This document shows, piece after piece, positions 1 through 7,923 of a stretch of DNA of 34,033 nucleotides. The notes under the pieces are model-generated. The model was not told where the DNA came from. It saw only the letters and a list, made by a program, of their open reading frames with translations, and made no database searches. A program made the position numbers and the translations under genes. The stretch spans positions 1 to 34,033 of the forward strand of contig SCTZ01000136.1 of assembly GCA_004297765.1 (NCBI GenBank), read 5' to 3'. The stretch is from Chloroflexota bacterium. GTDB taxonomy: Bacteria; Chloroflexota; Dehalococcoidia; FW602-bin16. The stretch's first letter is position 1. Each line of letters starts with the position of its first letter.

Positions 1-133
1 GATATCTCCGCTACGCTCCCACACCTGGCTGATCCGGACGGCTCACATCAAGCGCCACGCCAATCGTCTATCTTGTCGCTGGGGTTGATTTCAACCCACT
101 TGATCTACTGCGATGTCCCCTGTCGCAGGCGTG
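1..133. other. Upstream gap without a recognisable gene
   Basis: No coding frame with start signals is visible. A palindrome with arms GGGTTGA and TCAACCC and a 2-base centre lies at 82-97, about 35 bases before the -35 box of the next promoter. It could be an operator or the end of a terminator of an upstream gene outside the window; nothing in the sequence decides between these. Confidence 0.4.
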
Positions 134-162
134 TTGACACTCTAGGCGCCCCTGGCTATAAT
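134..162 (+). promoter_or_regulatory. Sigma-70-type promoter of the hbd-F420 operon
   Basis: A consensus -35 box TTGACA (134-139) and a consensus -10 box TATAAT (157-162) are separated by exactly 17 bases. Transcription would begin near 169, about 200 bases before the first gene. The leader contains two small hairpins, CGGGA/TCCCG at 188-200 and GGCATCC/GGATGCC at 321-342. Neither is followed by a T run, and no known riboswitch family was recognised in it. Confidence 0.85.
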
Positions 163-370
163 GGCTGGCGTAGAGCAAGGCTGGTTACGGGACGCTCCCG
201 CCTATGATGCTGTGCCCCCGGCTTCCGCCATCCGGAACACCCTGTTTGGACTTCCCCTTCTCGACCACGCCGAGCCCAGGTGGAGGTAGGTGGCAGCGTA
301 GGACGACTGAAACCGATTGAGGCATCCGCATATCTGGATGCCACGACCACCGTGGAAAGGAGTGAAAAAG

Positions 371-1225
371 ATGACTGTACAAAATATCCTGGTACTCGGC
401 AGCGGCACCATGGGCAATGGCATCGCCCAGGTCTGCGCTCAGAGCGGCTTTGATGTCGCTCTGGTAGACGTCTCGGACGAGATCTTGGAGCGAGCTCTAT
501 CGACTATCCAGTCCAACCTCGCCCGGATGGTGAAATCAGGGAAACTGTCGAACGATGCTGTGCCACAGGTGTTGGCACGCATCAAGCCCAGTTCCAACCT
601 CCGGGCCGTGGCAGAGCAGGCTGACCTCGTCATCGAAGCCGTCCCCGAGTTGATGGATCTGAAGAAGAAGATCTTCGCTGAGCTGGATAGCGTTTGCCGT
701 CCAGATGCTATCCTCGCTAGCAATACCTCCGAGCTCAGTATAACCTCCATTGCTAGTGCCACCAAGAGACCTGAGCGGGTCATTGGCATGCACTGGTTCA
801 ATCCGGCACCCGTCATGCGCCTGATCGAGATCGTCCGCGGATTGCTGACGTCCGACGAGGTCGTCCGGGAAGTGGAGGAGATCTCTCACAAGTTTGGCAA
901 AGAGACGGTCCATGCCAAGGACTCTCAGGGGTTCATCGTCAGCCGCGCCCTGGTCGCCTTCAAGAATGAATGCATCCGTATCCTGGAGGAGGGCGTGGCC
1001 ACCAAGGAGGATATCGATAAGGCCATCAAGCTCGGGCTGAATCACCCCATGGGACCCTTCGAGCTGTGTGACTACACAGGACTTGACATCGACCTCCACG
1101 CCAGTGAGGGCCTGCTGGAGACGCTGGGGGAGCGATTCCGGCCGCCACAGTTGCTGCGACAGATGGCTGAGGCTGGACTATTGGGACGCAAGTCTGGCAA
1201 GGGCTTCTACCGTTACAACAAATAG
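371..1225 (+). CDS. hbd: 3-hydroxyacyl-CoA (3-hydroxybutyryl-CoA) dehydrogenase
   Basis: NAD(P)-dependent oxidation or reduction between 3-hydroxyacyl-CoA and acetoacetyl-CoA-type substrates, a cytoplasmic step of beta-oxidation or butyrate-type metabolism. The 284-residue length is typical of the single-domain bacterial enzyme. A Rossmann fold opens with GSGTMGNG (residues 10-17). The family active-site region is present as SNTSELS (118-123 area, Ser120), the HWFNP motif with the catalytic His141, and Glu153. The C-terminal dimerisation domain has HPMGPFELCDYTGLD. The start at 371 is chosen because an AAGGAG-type ribosome site lies just upstream; a longer frame from 317 lacks one. It is the first gene of the operon, and its stop codon overlaps the start of the nitroreductase gene. 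Exact chain-length preference and NAD versus NADP use cannot be read from the sequence. Confidence 0.93.
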   Translation: MTVQNILVLGSGTMGNGIAQVCAQSGFDVALVDVSDEILERALSTIQSNLARMVKSGKLSNDAVPQVLARIKPSSNLRAVAEQADLVIEAVPELMDLKKKIFAELDSVCRPDAILASNTSELSITSIASATKRPERVIGMHWFNPAPVMRLIEIVRGLLTSDEVVREVEEISHKFGKETVHAKDSQGFIVSRALVAFKNECIRILEEGVATKEDIDKAIKLGLNHPMGPFELCDYTGLDIDLHASEGLLETLGERFRPPQLLRQMAEAGLLGRKSGKGFYRYNK

Positions 1226-1899
1226 TGGCTGGGGGACTGGGATTGAAGGAACTGACCAATGGCGGCTCGGCGCCGAACGTGACCCTGCCTTCGCTGTCCG
1301 GGCCGATCGAGGCGGCCATCCGATCCCGTCGGTCGGTGCGTGCATTTCGACCTCAAATGGTCGATCCGACCTTGCTAGAGCATCTTATCGCGGGCGCAGG
1401 CTGGGCCCCATCGCCACACAACGCCCAGCCCTGGCGCTTCGTGGTCGTCACGACTGATGGATCCAAGCGTGATTTGGCCGAGGCCATGGGCGAGCGCTTC
1501 CGCGCGGATCTTCTCGCTGATGGGCTGTCCGAAGCGTCCGTGACGGCACGCGTGCGGGCCTCCGTTGAGCGATTGACGCGGACGCCCGCGCTGATTATCG
1601 TCTGCATGGTAGAGGATGGGCTTGATGCGTACCCAGATGTCATGCGCCGGGTAGCCGAGCGCACGATGGCCATGCAGAGCATCGGAGCTGCGGTGCAGAA
1701 CTTGCTGCTGGTAGCCGATAGCCTTGGACTCGGCGCCTGCTGGTTGTGCGCCCCGCTTTTCTGTCCGGAGACAGTCTCCGAGACCCTCGCTCTGGACTCC
1801 GCGTGGGAGCCACAGGCGCTCGTCCTGGTCGGTTACCCATCCAAGCGCCCAGCCGTAGCCCAGCGCAAGCCCAGCGCATCCTTGACGGTCTATCGCTGA
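1225..1899 (+). CDS. FbiB C-terminal-like nitroreductase, probable dehydro-F420-0 reductase
   Basis: FMN-dependent nitroreductase-fold protein of 224 residues. The sequence (RRSVRAF near the N-terminus, WAPSPHNAQPWRF, then GLGACWLCAPLFCPE and WEPQALVLVGYP) matches the pattern of the C-terminal half of actinobacterial FbiB. In known FbiB that half reduces dehydro-F420-0, the product made from phosphoenolpyruvate, to F420-0. Here it is a separate protein, with CofD and CofE encoded directly downstream, which supports the same job. The GTG start uses the last base of the preceding TAG stop, so translation is probably coupled. A general nitroreductase role cannot be excluded by sequence alone. 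Confidence 0.85.
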   Translation: MAGGLGLKELTNGGSAPNVTLPSLSGPIEAAIRSRRSVRAFRPQMVDPTLLEHLIAGAGWAPSPHNAQPWRFVVVTTDGSKRDLAEAMGERFRADLLADGLSEASVTARVRASVERLTRTPALIIVCMVEDGLDAYPDVMRRVAERTMAMQSIGAAVQNLLLVADSLGLGACWLCAPLFCPETVSETLALDSAWEPQALVLVGYPSKRPAVAQRKPSASLTVYR

Positions 1900-1954
1900 C
1901 AACCGTCTACTACTATCAAGCCACAGTCTCAACGATTTGCGATACAGAGTGCAT

Positions 1955-3010
1955 ATGAACCTGGATTCGACTCCCGACGCAGAGCGCACGCTCGCGACGA
2001 TCCTCGGACGGCGCGAGATCAACCTGGACAAGCTGGACAAACTGACTCGGCATTGGGCACGTCTGCGGGTCGTTGCACTGGCCGGAGGCGTCGGCGGAGC
2101 GAAAATGGCCTATGGGCTGTATCAGATCCTTTCCCCGGGCGCGCTGACCGTGGTGGTCAACACTGGAGATGACCTGGACCGCTACGGTCTCTACATCAGC
2201 CCCGACCTGGATACCATCATGTATACGCTGGCCGGACTGGCTAGTCGTACCCAGGGATGGGGCATCGAAAACGACTCGCGCGCCTGCCTCAGCATGCTGG
2301 AGCGCTATGGACAGGAGACCTGGTTCGGGCTCGGCGATCGCGACCTGGCCACCCATCTGCTTCGTACGCAGTTGCTTGCAAGTGGGCTATCGCTCACTGA
2401 GTGCACGCGGCGGCTGGCTTCTGCTCTGGGCATCCAGGCAGAGATCCTGCCCATGTGCGACGAGCCGGTCCGCACCATCGTGCAGACGGTGAGCGGCGAA
2501 TTACCCTTCCAAGAGTATTTTGTGAAGCGACAAGCCCAGGACCACGTCCTGGGCTTGCGCTACGCGGGCAGTGAGCAAGCGACTATGACCGCCGACGCGC
2601 GGGAGGCAATTGCTCGCGCTGACCTGATTGTGCTCTGCCCGTCCAATCCCCTTCTCAGCATCGAGCCTATACTGTGTGTGCCAGGCATGCGAGAGGCGTT
2701 ATCGTCTGCATCCGCGCCCAGAATAGCGATCACCCCCATCGTCGGCGGCAAAGCCTTGCGCGGTCCGGCGGCCGACCTGATGCGTGACCTTGGCTACGGG
2801 CCAAGCGCCGCGGGGGTGGCAGCCTACTACGGGCAGTTGCTTGACGGCTTTGTCTTGGACGTCACGGACAGCGAGCTCCAGCTTGAGATAAGGGCGCAGG
2901 GAATCAAGGACATGATCACCGATACGGTGATGAAGACAGATTTCGACAGGATTCGTCTGTCCCAGCTCGTATTGCAGTTTCGGGACGAGCTATGCGAAGG
3001 AAGAGCTTAG
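1955..3010 (+). CDS. cofD: 2-phospho-L-lactate/phosphoenolpyruvate transferase CofD (FbiA)
   Basis: Transfers a phosphoenolpyruvyl or phospholactyl group from its GDP-activated form to the deazaflavin Fo, giving (dehydro-)F420-0, a cytoplasmic step of coenzyme F420 synthesis. The glycine-rich GGVGGAK motif (residues 44-50), the VVNTGDD segment that follows and the late TPIVGGKALRGPA motif are characteristic of the family. The protein is 351 residues from the ATG at 1955. Compared with relatives that begin right at the RVVALAGG strand, it carries about 37 extra N-terminal residues. A TTG at 1937 is also possible and neither start has a strong ribosome site. Its neighbours, the FbiB-C-like reductase and CofE, fit one pathway. 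The FbiB-C partner suggests that PEP rather than phospholactate is the donor. Confidence 0.93.
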   Translation: MNLDSTPDAERTLATILGRREINLDKLDKLTRHWARLRVVALAGGVGGAKMAYGLYQILSPGALTVVVNTGDDLDRYGLYISPDLDTIMYTLAGLASRTQGWGIENDSRACLSMLERYGQETWFGLGDRDLATHLLRTQLLASGLSLTECTRRLASALGIQAEILPMCDEPVRTIVQTVSGELPFQEYFVKRQAQDHVLGLRYAGSEQATMTADAREAIARADLIVLCPSNPLLSIEPILCVPGMREALSSASAPRIAITPIVGGKALRGPAADLMRDLGYGPSAAGVAAYYGQLLDGFVLDVTDSELQLEIRAQGIKDMITDTVMKTDFDRIRLSQLVLQFRDELCEGRA

Positions 3011-3025
3011 GACAGGGTGTGTAGA

Positions 3026-3808
3026 ATGCAAGTTTCGCTGCTCGCGATTCCCGGCATCCCGATGGTGAAGCCGGGGGACGACCTTGGGGCGCTCATCCAC
3101 GAGGCCGTCCAAGCGGCCGGGATGTCTTTCCAGGACGACGACATACTGGTCGTGGCGCAAAAGGTCGTGTCGAAGGCGGAGAACCGCCTGGTTTGCCTGG
3201 ACCAGGTGGTGCCATCGCCACGTGCGCAGGAGCTAGCGGGTATCACGGGGAAGGACGCACAGCTCATTCAAGTCATCCTGGACGAATCTAACGAGGTGCT
3301 GAAGGTCCGCTCGGGGCTCATCGTCGTGGAGCAGCGCCTGGGCTTTGTCTGCGCCAACGCGGGCGTGGATCGCTCCAACATTCAGCAAGCGGATGGCGGC
3401 GAGGTGGTAGCGCTACTGCCGGAGGACGCCGATGCGTCGGCGCGTCAGTTGCGGGCGCGCATCGAAGATCTAACTGGGCGGCACATCGCGGTCATTATCA
3501 ACGACAGCCACGGCCGGGCCTTCCGCGAGGGAACCGTAGGCGTCGCTCTGGGCGTGGCCGGTCTGCGCGCCCTGCAAGACAGACGGGGCGAGCCGGATCT
3601 CTTCGGTTATCGTCTCCAGATCACCGAGGTCGGGTTTGCCGACGAGGTGTCCGCCGCGGCCTCCATGGTCATGGGACAAGCCGACGAGGCTGCGCCAGCC
3701 GTGATCGTGCGTGGCCTTCCTTACACAGCGGGCGAAGGATCAGCGCTGGAGCTGGCTCGCTCAAAAGAGAAAGATATGTTTCGCTACAGCGGTCCCCAGA
3801 AGGGTTGA
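3026..3808 (+). CDS. cofE: Coenzyme F420-0:L-glutamate ligase CofE
   Basis: GTP-dependent ligase that adds glutamate residues to F420-0 to give F420-n. The 260-residue protein has the family pattern: IPGIPMVKPGDDL at the start, DDILVVAQKVVSKAE, INDSHGRAFREGTVGVALG in the metal and nucleotide-binding part, and GFADEVSAAASMVMGQADE. It corresponds to the N-terminal half of actinobacterial FbiB. The ATG at 3026 is preferred over a GTG at 3017 because AGGACAGG lies at a suitable distance. Only 15 bases separate it from cofD, so they are co-transcribed. No genes for Fo synthesis (cofG/cofH) or for the guanylyltransferase CofC/FbiD are visible in this window. Confidence 0.93.
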   Translation: MQVSLLAIPGIPMVKPGDDLGALIHEAVQAAGMSFQDDDILVVAQKVVSKAENRLVCLDQVVPSPRAQELAGITGKDAQLIQVILDESNEVLKVRSGLIVVEQRLGFVCANAGVDRSNIQQADGGEVVALLPEDADASARQLRARIEDLTGRHIAVIINDSHGRAFREGTVGVALGVAGLRALQDRRGEPDLFGYRLQITEVGFADEVSAAASMVMGQADEAAPAVIVRGLPYTAGEGSALELARSKEKDMFRYSGPQKG

Positions 3809-3840
3809 GCCACCCAGCGCTTTCTCATGAGGGGATGTCG

Positions 3841-3904
3841 CGTAGGGGCGGACGGCACTGTCCGCCCCCAGGGGCGCTCGTGGACACGACAGTCCGCCCC
3901 TGCG
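3841..3904. repeat. Short GTAGGGGC-type inverted repeat
   Basis: The 64-base element begins CGTAGGGGCGGAC and ends GTCCGCCCCTGCG, which are near-perfect inverted ends. The left end also folds on itself (GGGGCGGAC/GTCCGCCCC). It sits between the convergent cofE and the 4021-4473 gene and resembles the longer elements at 7797-7908 and 14525-14710. It is probably a degraded or miniature member of a dispersed family. Confidence 0.7.
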
Positions 3905-3966
3905 CCAGGACGATGGCTCGATCCCTTCGCGCATTGCCGTAGGGCACGGGAAGGGGAGAAGAATTC

Positions 3967-3994
3967 AAGAAAAGCGGCCGCTACTGCGGCCGCT
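3967..3994 (-). terminator. Rho-independent terminator of the 4021-4473 gene
   Basis: On the minus strand, a perfect 9-bp stem AGCGGCCGC/GCGGCCGCT with a 4-base loop is followed directly by TTTTCTT. It begins 27 bases after the stop codon of the small membrane protein gene. Confidence 0.85.
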
Positions 3995-4020
3995 ATCGCG
4001 TAATCCTGGCATTCACACGT

Positions 4021-4473
4021 CTAGCTCTTGCCTCCCCGCCGACGCTGGTCGATCTCGCGCTCGAGCTCTGTGAGAAGTACGTCGATCTCGCTATCTCCTT
4101 GTTCGCTCGGCTTGTGCTCTGCTACGGGGGCCTGGGGCTCCGGCTGCAGGAAAGCGAGACCAGGCTGCGCGGGCGCCGCCATGGGCATTGCTATCCAGTT
4201 GGCGATCCGGCTGTGTGGGCGGATCCGACTGACCAGCGCGGCGGCCAGAGCGATGGGCGCCAGCATTGGAAGGAGAATGACAAACAAGAGCCCGACGATA
4301 GGTCCAGCCAGAAGGACCGTCAGGACAGGAACCTTCACATAGCTGGACTGCCAGGGTCCTGGGAGTTGCTCGCCATCCTCGTCAATGGCCACCAGGTCCC
4401 AGGTCTTGGTGTTGAGATACGTTCCGCGTGGTACGAGGTCTCCGGCATGTTGCTTCTGCAAATTGATCTTCAT
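4021..4473 (-). CDS. Small membrane protein of unknown function
   Basis: The 150-residue protein is not recognised. Residues 1-45 are soluble and include LVPRGTYLNTKTWDLVAI, followed by a hydrophobic stretch at about 48-82 that could form one long or two short membrane segments. Next come a Pro/Ala-rich linker (95-120) and a charged C-terminal helix rich in Glu and Arg (about 125-148). A strong AGGAAGGGAG site precedes the ATG and a terminator follows, so it is a real monocistronic gene. It is the last minus-strand gene of the cytochrome region, but nothing in it shows a link to electron transfer. Confidence 0.75.
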   Translation of the reverse strand: MKINLQKQHAGDLVPRGTYLNTKTWDLVAIDEDGEQLPGPWQSSYVKVPVLTVLLAGPIVGLLFVILLPMLAPIALAAALVSRIRPHSRIANWIAMPMAAPAQPGLAFLQPEPQAPVAEHKPSEQGDSEIDVLLTELEREIDQRRRGGKS

Positions 4474-4696
4474 CTCGCTCGGACTCCCTTCCTTTGTCAG
4501 TTCGAGTCCCTTCCTCGGTCTCGAACTCGTTTCCCATGACCTTGTTCTACTATCATGGTACGTCTATGGGGAAAATGGCACATGGGGAGTATTAGGGAGG
4601 CCGGTTGTCAAGAGCTACCTGTAGAAGCAGGGAAAGTGCTCTGCTGGACGGGGGTAAAGCGACCCGTTCCGGAGTGCAGAGGGCGGAGTCCGTTTA

Positions 4697-4736
4697 TGCC
4701 AGGAAGCCGCTTGGACCATCAAGCGGCTTCCTGGCA
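4697..4736 (-). terminator. Long hairpin, probable transcription end of the 4759-7768 operon
   Basis: A perfect 17-bp stem, TGCCAGGAAGCCGCTTG and its complement, encloses a 6-base loop. It lies 23 bases beyond the stop codon of the response-regulator gene. No T run follows on either strand, so it may act as a 3' stabiliser or need Rho rather than being a classical terminator. The gap from here to 4473 (about 220 bases) shows no gene. Confidence 0.6.
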
Positions 4737-4758
4737 CCATCGACTCGCACCACCCGCC

Positions 4759-5415
4759 TCATTCGATGCTGATCAGCCCCTTGCGGATCGCGTACTTCAC
4801 CAGATCGGTGCGGCTGTGTAGACCCAGCTTCTCCATCACGTTTGCACGGTGGCCCATGACCGTTTTGACGCTGAGGCACAGGAGATCCGCGATCTCTTTG
4901 TTGCTGCGTCCCTCCGCCACCAGCGTGAGGATCTGACGCTCGCGGTCGGAGAGCTTCTCGTACTCCGCTTCTTCGCTGACTCCGTTGGTTCTGCCCAGAA
5001 AGCCATCGATCACGTCGCGGGCGATGGCAGGATGCAGAAAGGAGCCGCCAGCCGCGATCGCCCGTATGGCAGCCACAAGCTCGGTCCCAGCGGCCTTCTT
5101 CAGGACATAGCCGGCGGCTCCGGCCTTTAGCATCGGATAGACGTACTCTTTATTGTCATGCTGAGTGAGGATCAGCACGCGCGTGTCCGGGCTTTCGCGC
5201 CGGATCTCCAGCGTCGCTTCCAGTCCGCCCAATCTGGGCATGGCGATGTCCATAAGCGCAACATCCGGCCCCAGTTGACGTACTTTGTCGATTGCCTCCA
5301 GACCATCGCCTGCCTCTCCCACCACCTCCATGTCATCGTACAAACCCAGCAGCGCTCTGATCCCATCGCGCAGAATCGCATGATCATCGACTATAAGCAC
5401 GCGTATCTTGCTCAT
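4759..5415 (-). CDS. NarL/LuxR-family response regulator
   Basis: DNA-binding partner of the histidine kinase encoded just upstream. Residues 1-120 form a receiver with the acidic pair Asp10-Asp11, phospho-acceptor Asp56 in LMDIAMP, the switch Thr in LILTQHD and Lys in VLKKAA. Residues about 150-215 form a LuxR-type helix-turn-helix (LSDRERQILTLVAEG, then NKEIADLL and VKTVMGHR). At 218 residues it has the usual family length. Its ATG lies 32 bases inside the end of the kinase gene, a coupling typical of two-component pairs. Likely targets are the adjacent cytochrome genes, by position only. Confidence 0.93.
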   Translation of the reverse strand: MSKIRVLIVDDHAILRDGIRALLGLYDDMEVVGEAGDGLEAIDKVRQLGPDVALMDIAMPRLGGLEATLEIRRESPDTRVLILTQHDNKEYVYPMLKAGAAGYVLKKAAGTELVAAIRAIAAGGSFLHPAIARDVIDGFLGRTNGVSEEAEYEKLSDRERQILTLVAEGRSNKEIADLLCLSVKTVMGHRANVMEKLGLHSRTDLVKYAIRKGLISIE

Positions 5416-7768
5416 AGCGGCTCACCTCCATCGGGACGGGAACCTGGATCCTCACGGAGGAACCTTCACCTGGTGCAGATTGGACTTCCAACTGTCCGTT
5501 CATTAGCGAGACCCGTTCCCTCATTCCCAGCAACCCAAGCCCGCGCGGGCTATCGGCGCTAGCGCTAACCTCACGCGGATCGAATCCCTTGCCATCGTCC
5601 GCAACCTCCACGACCACGCTGTCCGACCTGAAATCGATGGTCACGTCCGTGTGCTCTGCCTCGGCGTGGCGGGCCACGTTGTTCAAGGCTTCCTGCACCA
5701 CACGGAAAAGGGCGGTCTCCATCTGAGGGGGAAGCCTGCGCTCCTCGCCGGTCGTCTCGATCATGATCTTGACGCCGAGAGGTTCCAGGCGAGACTCGGC
5801 ATACCACCCCAGCGCCGCCAGAAGTCCCAGATCGTCGAGCAGACTGGGTCGCAGGTCAAAAATGAGCTTATGGACGTCTTCGAGAATGCGTACAGCCATG
5901 ACCTGGGCATGCTCTAGCTTGTGCTTGACATCCTCCGCAGTTTGGGCGGGAGCCACCATGATTGTCTCCAGGGTCAGCCCCAGCGCCGCGAGAGCCTGGC
6001 TCGTGTCGTCGTGTAGCTCCCGCGCGATCCGCTTTCTCTCCTCCTCCTGGGCCGTGATGGCCTTGCGAAGCAACTCACCGCGAATCGCTTCCTTCTTCTG
6101 TACTTCTTCGTACAGCGCGGCGTTCTCGACCGCCATGGTTATCTGCGCTCCCAGCGCCCCAAGCAGTTCCGCTTCAGCCCCACCCAGAGCGTCCGGCATC
6201 TTGGCACCAAGCCAGATGCCCCCAAACCTGATTCCCTTCGAAATAAGCTTGGCACCCACCAGCGAGCCGAGGCCGACCGATTCCATTACGTCTCGCAGCT
6301 CATCTGTTTCGCTGGAAGAGCGCTCTCCGGCCCGCGCGAACAGAGACACTCTATCAGATGACATGAGAGCGGCCTTGACGGCACGAGTGACAGTTGTGGC
6401 GTCGTGGGTCGAGCACCCAACGCTGGCCGCAACAGAGGCACGTTCCTCCATTATGCGAACTCCGACAGCTCCCGCGTCAGCGCCAAGGGAGGCAAGTACC
6501 ATGGGAAGGGCGCGGGACAGCAGTAGCTCAACCTGAAGAGAGCTAGAGAGCGGCCGCACTAATGCATTCATCAGGCTCAGGTCGCGATTGCGATGCAGCA
6601 ACTCGCAGCGCGACTCCTCTAGCTGCCGAGTCCTGTCTCGCACACGCTGCTCCAGATCACGGTTGGCACGCTGGATGCTCTCGACAGAATCCCTGAGCTT
6701 CTCGCGCATGGTCTCGAGAGAGGAGGCCAGTCGACCTATCTCGTCTTCGCCCTGGGTAGGGATCTCATCCTCCAGGTTACCGGCCGCTATCTTGCCCGCG
6801 GCTTCGGTAAGCAATGTCATGGGTTTCACGATACTCTGGGCGATGCCTCGGGCCAGGAGTAGAACGAGCAAACAGAGAGGAATCCCGAACAGGAAGAACT
6901 GGTTCCGAAGCCGAAACGACGGCGCCAGAGCTTCCTCCTCACTCTCGCGCACCATGACACCCCATGGTGCTGTCGTAAGCGGAGCGAAGCCCATGACTTC
7001 GGCCGCTCGCTGACTCGAACTAGAGTCCGTGTGGCACTCGTGGCACGTTCCTACTGCGGAGCGTCGTTCACTAATCAGACCGGCGATCCTATTGCTGTGA
7101 TCGCTCTCTCGGAGCGTATGATCAAGGCGTGTTGAGGCCAGCACCGCGCCAGTTTGGTCTACCACGTCCACGTAGCCCGAGGCACCCAAACCCACCGGCC
7201 GCACGGATTGCTGCAGACGTGAATCTGTCAGATTCGCGTCGCCGCCAACTAGACCGACGAGACGACCGTCCATGCTTCGAACTGGGATTACTACCGAGAT
7301 CACCGGACGAGCGGTATAGCGCGTGTAGTATATATCGGACACGACTGGCTTACCCGTTTGGAGTGCCTTCTGAACATGGGAATAGCCCATCAGGCTCTCG
7401 CCGATTGAAACAGGAGGATGCGGCTCGCCCCAGATCATCACGCCCTCCTTGCTCAGCAGGTACACGCCATCCGAGAAAATCGTGTGGAAGAAAGCATCGT
7501 GCAGGGCCCGCTTCTCAGGTTCCAGGTCTGCATCCTCGATGTCCACGGAGGGCGCGAAGGCCACGCCCTGCAGTGTCGAGAGGTTGTCCCGCAAGACATA
7601 GTCGAGGTGCGCGGCGATTGCCTGGGCCAGCATGAGGCGAGACTGAAGGGTCTGCTCCACATTGTCGCGCACCGCCAGAATGCCCATGACGCCAAAGACC
7701 ACCAGGAAGACCGCCGTTCCTATGCCGGCCAGGATCAGCAGTCGCGATTGAAGGCTTGCCCGAAGCAT
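5384..7768 (-). CDS. Membrane sensor histidine kinase with Cache-like sensor, CxxCH heme motif, HAMP and GAF
   Basis: The protein has 794 residues. A membrane helix (about 10-33) is followed by an extracytoplasmic Cache-like region (about 34-285). That region contains CHECH at 242-246, the attachment signature for a c-type heme. A second helix (about 290-307), HAMP (about 305-358), a coiled coil, a GAF-like domain (about 410-555), a HisKA_3 dimerisation domain with phospho-accepting His586 in ARELHDD, and an ATPase domain (NNVARHAEA, DDGKGFD, GLGLLGMRER) follow. This architecture is of the NarX/DegS kinase class. The heme motif suggests a redox, NO, CO or oxygen sensor, or direct sensing of electrons from the neighbouring cytochromes. 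GGAGAT precedes the ATG at 7768. Confidence 0.92.
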   Translation of the reverse strand: MLRASLQSRLLILAGIGTAVFLVVFGVMGILAVRDNVEQTLQSRLMLAQAIAAHLDYVLRDNLSTLQGVAFAPSVDIEDADLEPEKRALHDAFFHTIFSDGVYLLSKEGVMIWGEPHPPVSIGESLMGYSHVQKALQTGKPVVSDIYYTRYTARPVISVVIPVRSMDGRLVGLVGGDANLTDSRLQQSVRPVGLGASGYVDVVDQTGAVLASTRLDHTLRESDHSNRIAGLISERRSAVGTCHECHTDSSSSQRAAEVMGFAPLTTAPWGVMVRESEEEALAPSFRLRNQFFLFGIPLCLLVLLLARGIAQSIVKPMTLLTEAAGKIAAGNLEDEIPTQGEDEIGRLASSLETMREKLRDSVESIQRANRDLEQRVRDRTRQLEESRCELLHRNRDLSLMNALVRPLSSSLQVELLLSRALPMVLASLGADAGAVGVRIMEERASVAASVGCSTHDATTVTRAVKAALMSSDRVSLFARAGERSSSETDELRDVMESVGLGSLVGAKLISKGIRFGGIWLGAKMPDALGGAEAELLGALGAQITMAVENAALYEEVQKKEAIRGELLRKAITAQEEERKRIARELHDDTSQALAALGLTLETIMVAPAQTAEDVKHKLEHAQVMAVRILEDVHKLIFDLRPSLLDDLGLLAALGWYAESRLEPLGVKIMIETTGEERRLPPQMETALFRVVQEALNNVARHAEAEHTDVTIDFRSDSVVVEVADDGKGFDPREVSASADSPRGLGLLGMRERVSLMNGQLEVQSAPGEGSSVRIQVPVPMEVSRYEQDTRAYSR

Positions 7769-7796
7769 AAGATATCTCCTACCGCTCGCTCTAACC

Positions 7797-7908
7797 CATG
7801 TTCGTAGGGGCGCGATTCATCGCGCCCTAAGGCCTATCTCTTGCCAAAACGCCACTTCTATTGATGGCGGCCCACTTGGGCGTCATGAATGCCGCCCCTA
7901 CGAACATG
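7797..7908. repeat. MITE-like inverted repeat, GTAGGGGC family
   Basis: The 112-base element has ends CATGTTCGTAGGGGCG and CGCCCCTACGAACATG, a perfect 16-bp inverted repeat. The pairing continues imperfectly inward (GCGATTCATCGCGCCC against GGGCGTCATGAATGCC). It fills the gap between the M56 peptidase gene and the kinase gene and has no coding capacity. On transcription it would fold into a very long hairpin that could separate the two operons. Confidence 0.8.
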
Positions 7909-7923
7909 AGAGCGCTAGCTCAA

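Noticed and set aside
3841..3904. Terminator for cofE
   Set aside because: It can fold, but the ends match the dispersed inverted-repeat family and no T run follows on the plus strand.
5763..6536. 257-residue plus-strand frame
   Set aside because: It is antisense to the histidine kinase; composition is Ser/Arg-rich and it has no domain pattern or ribosome site.
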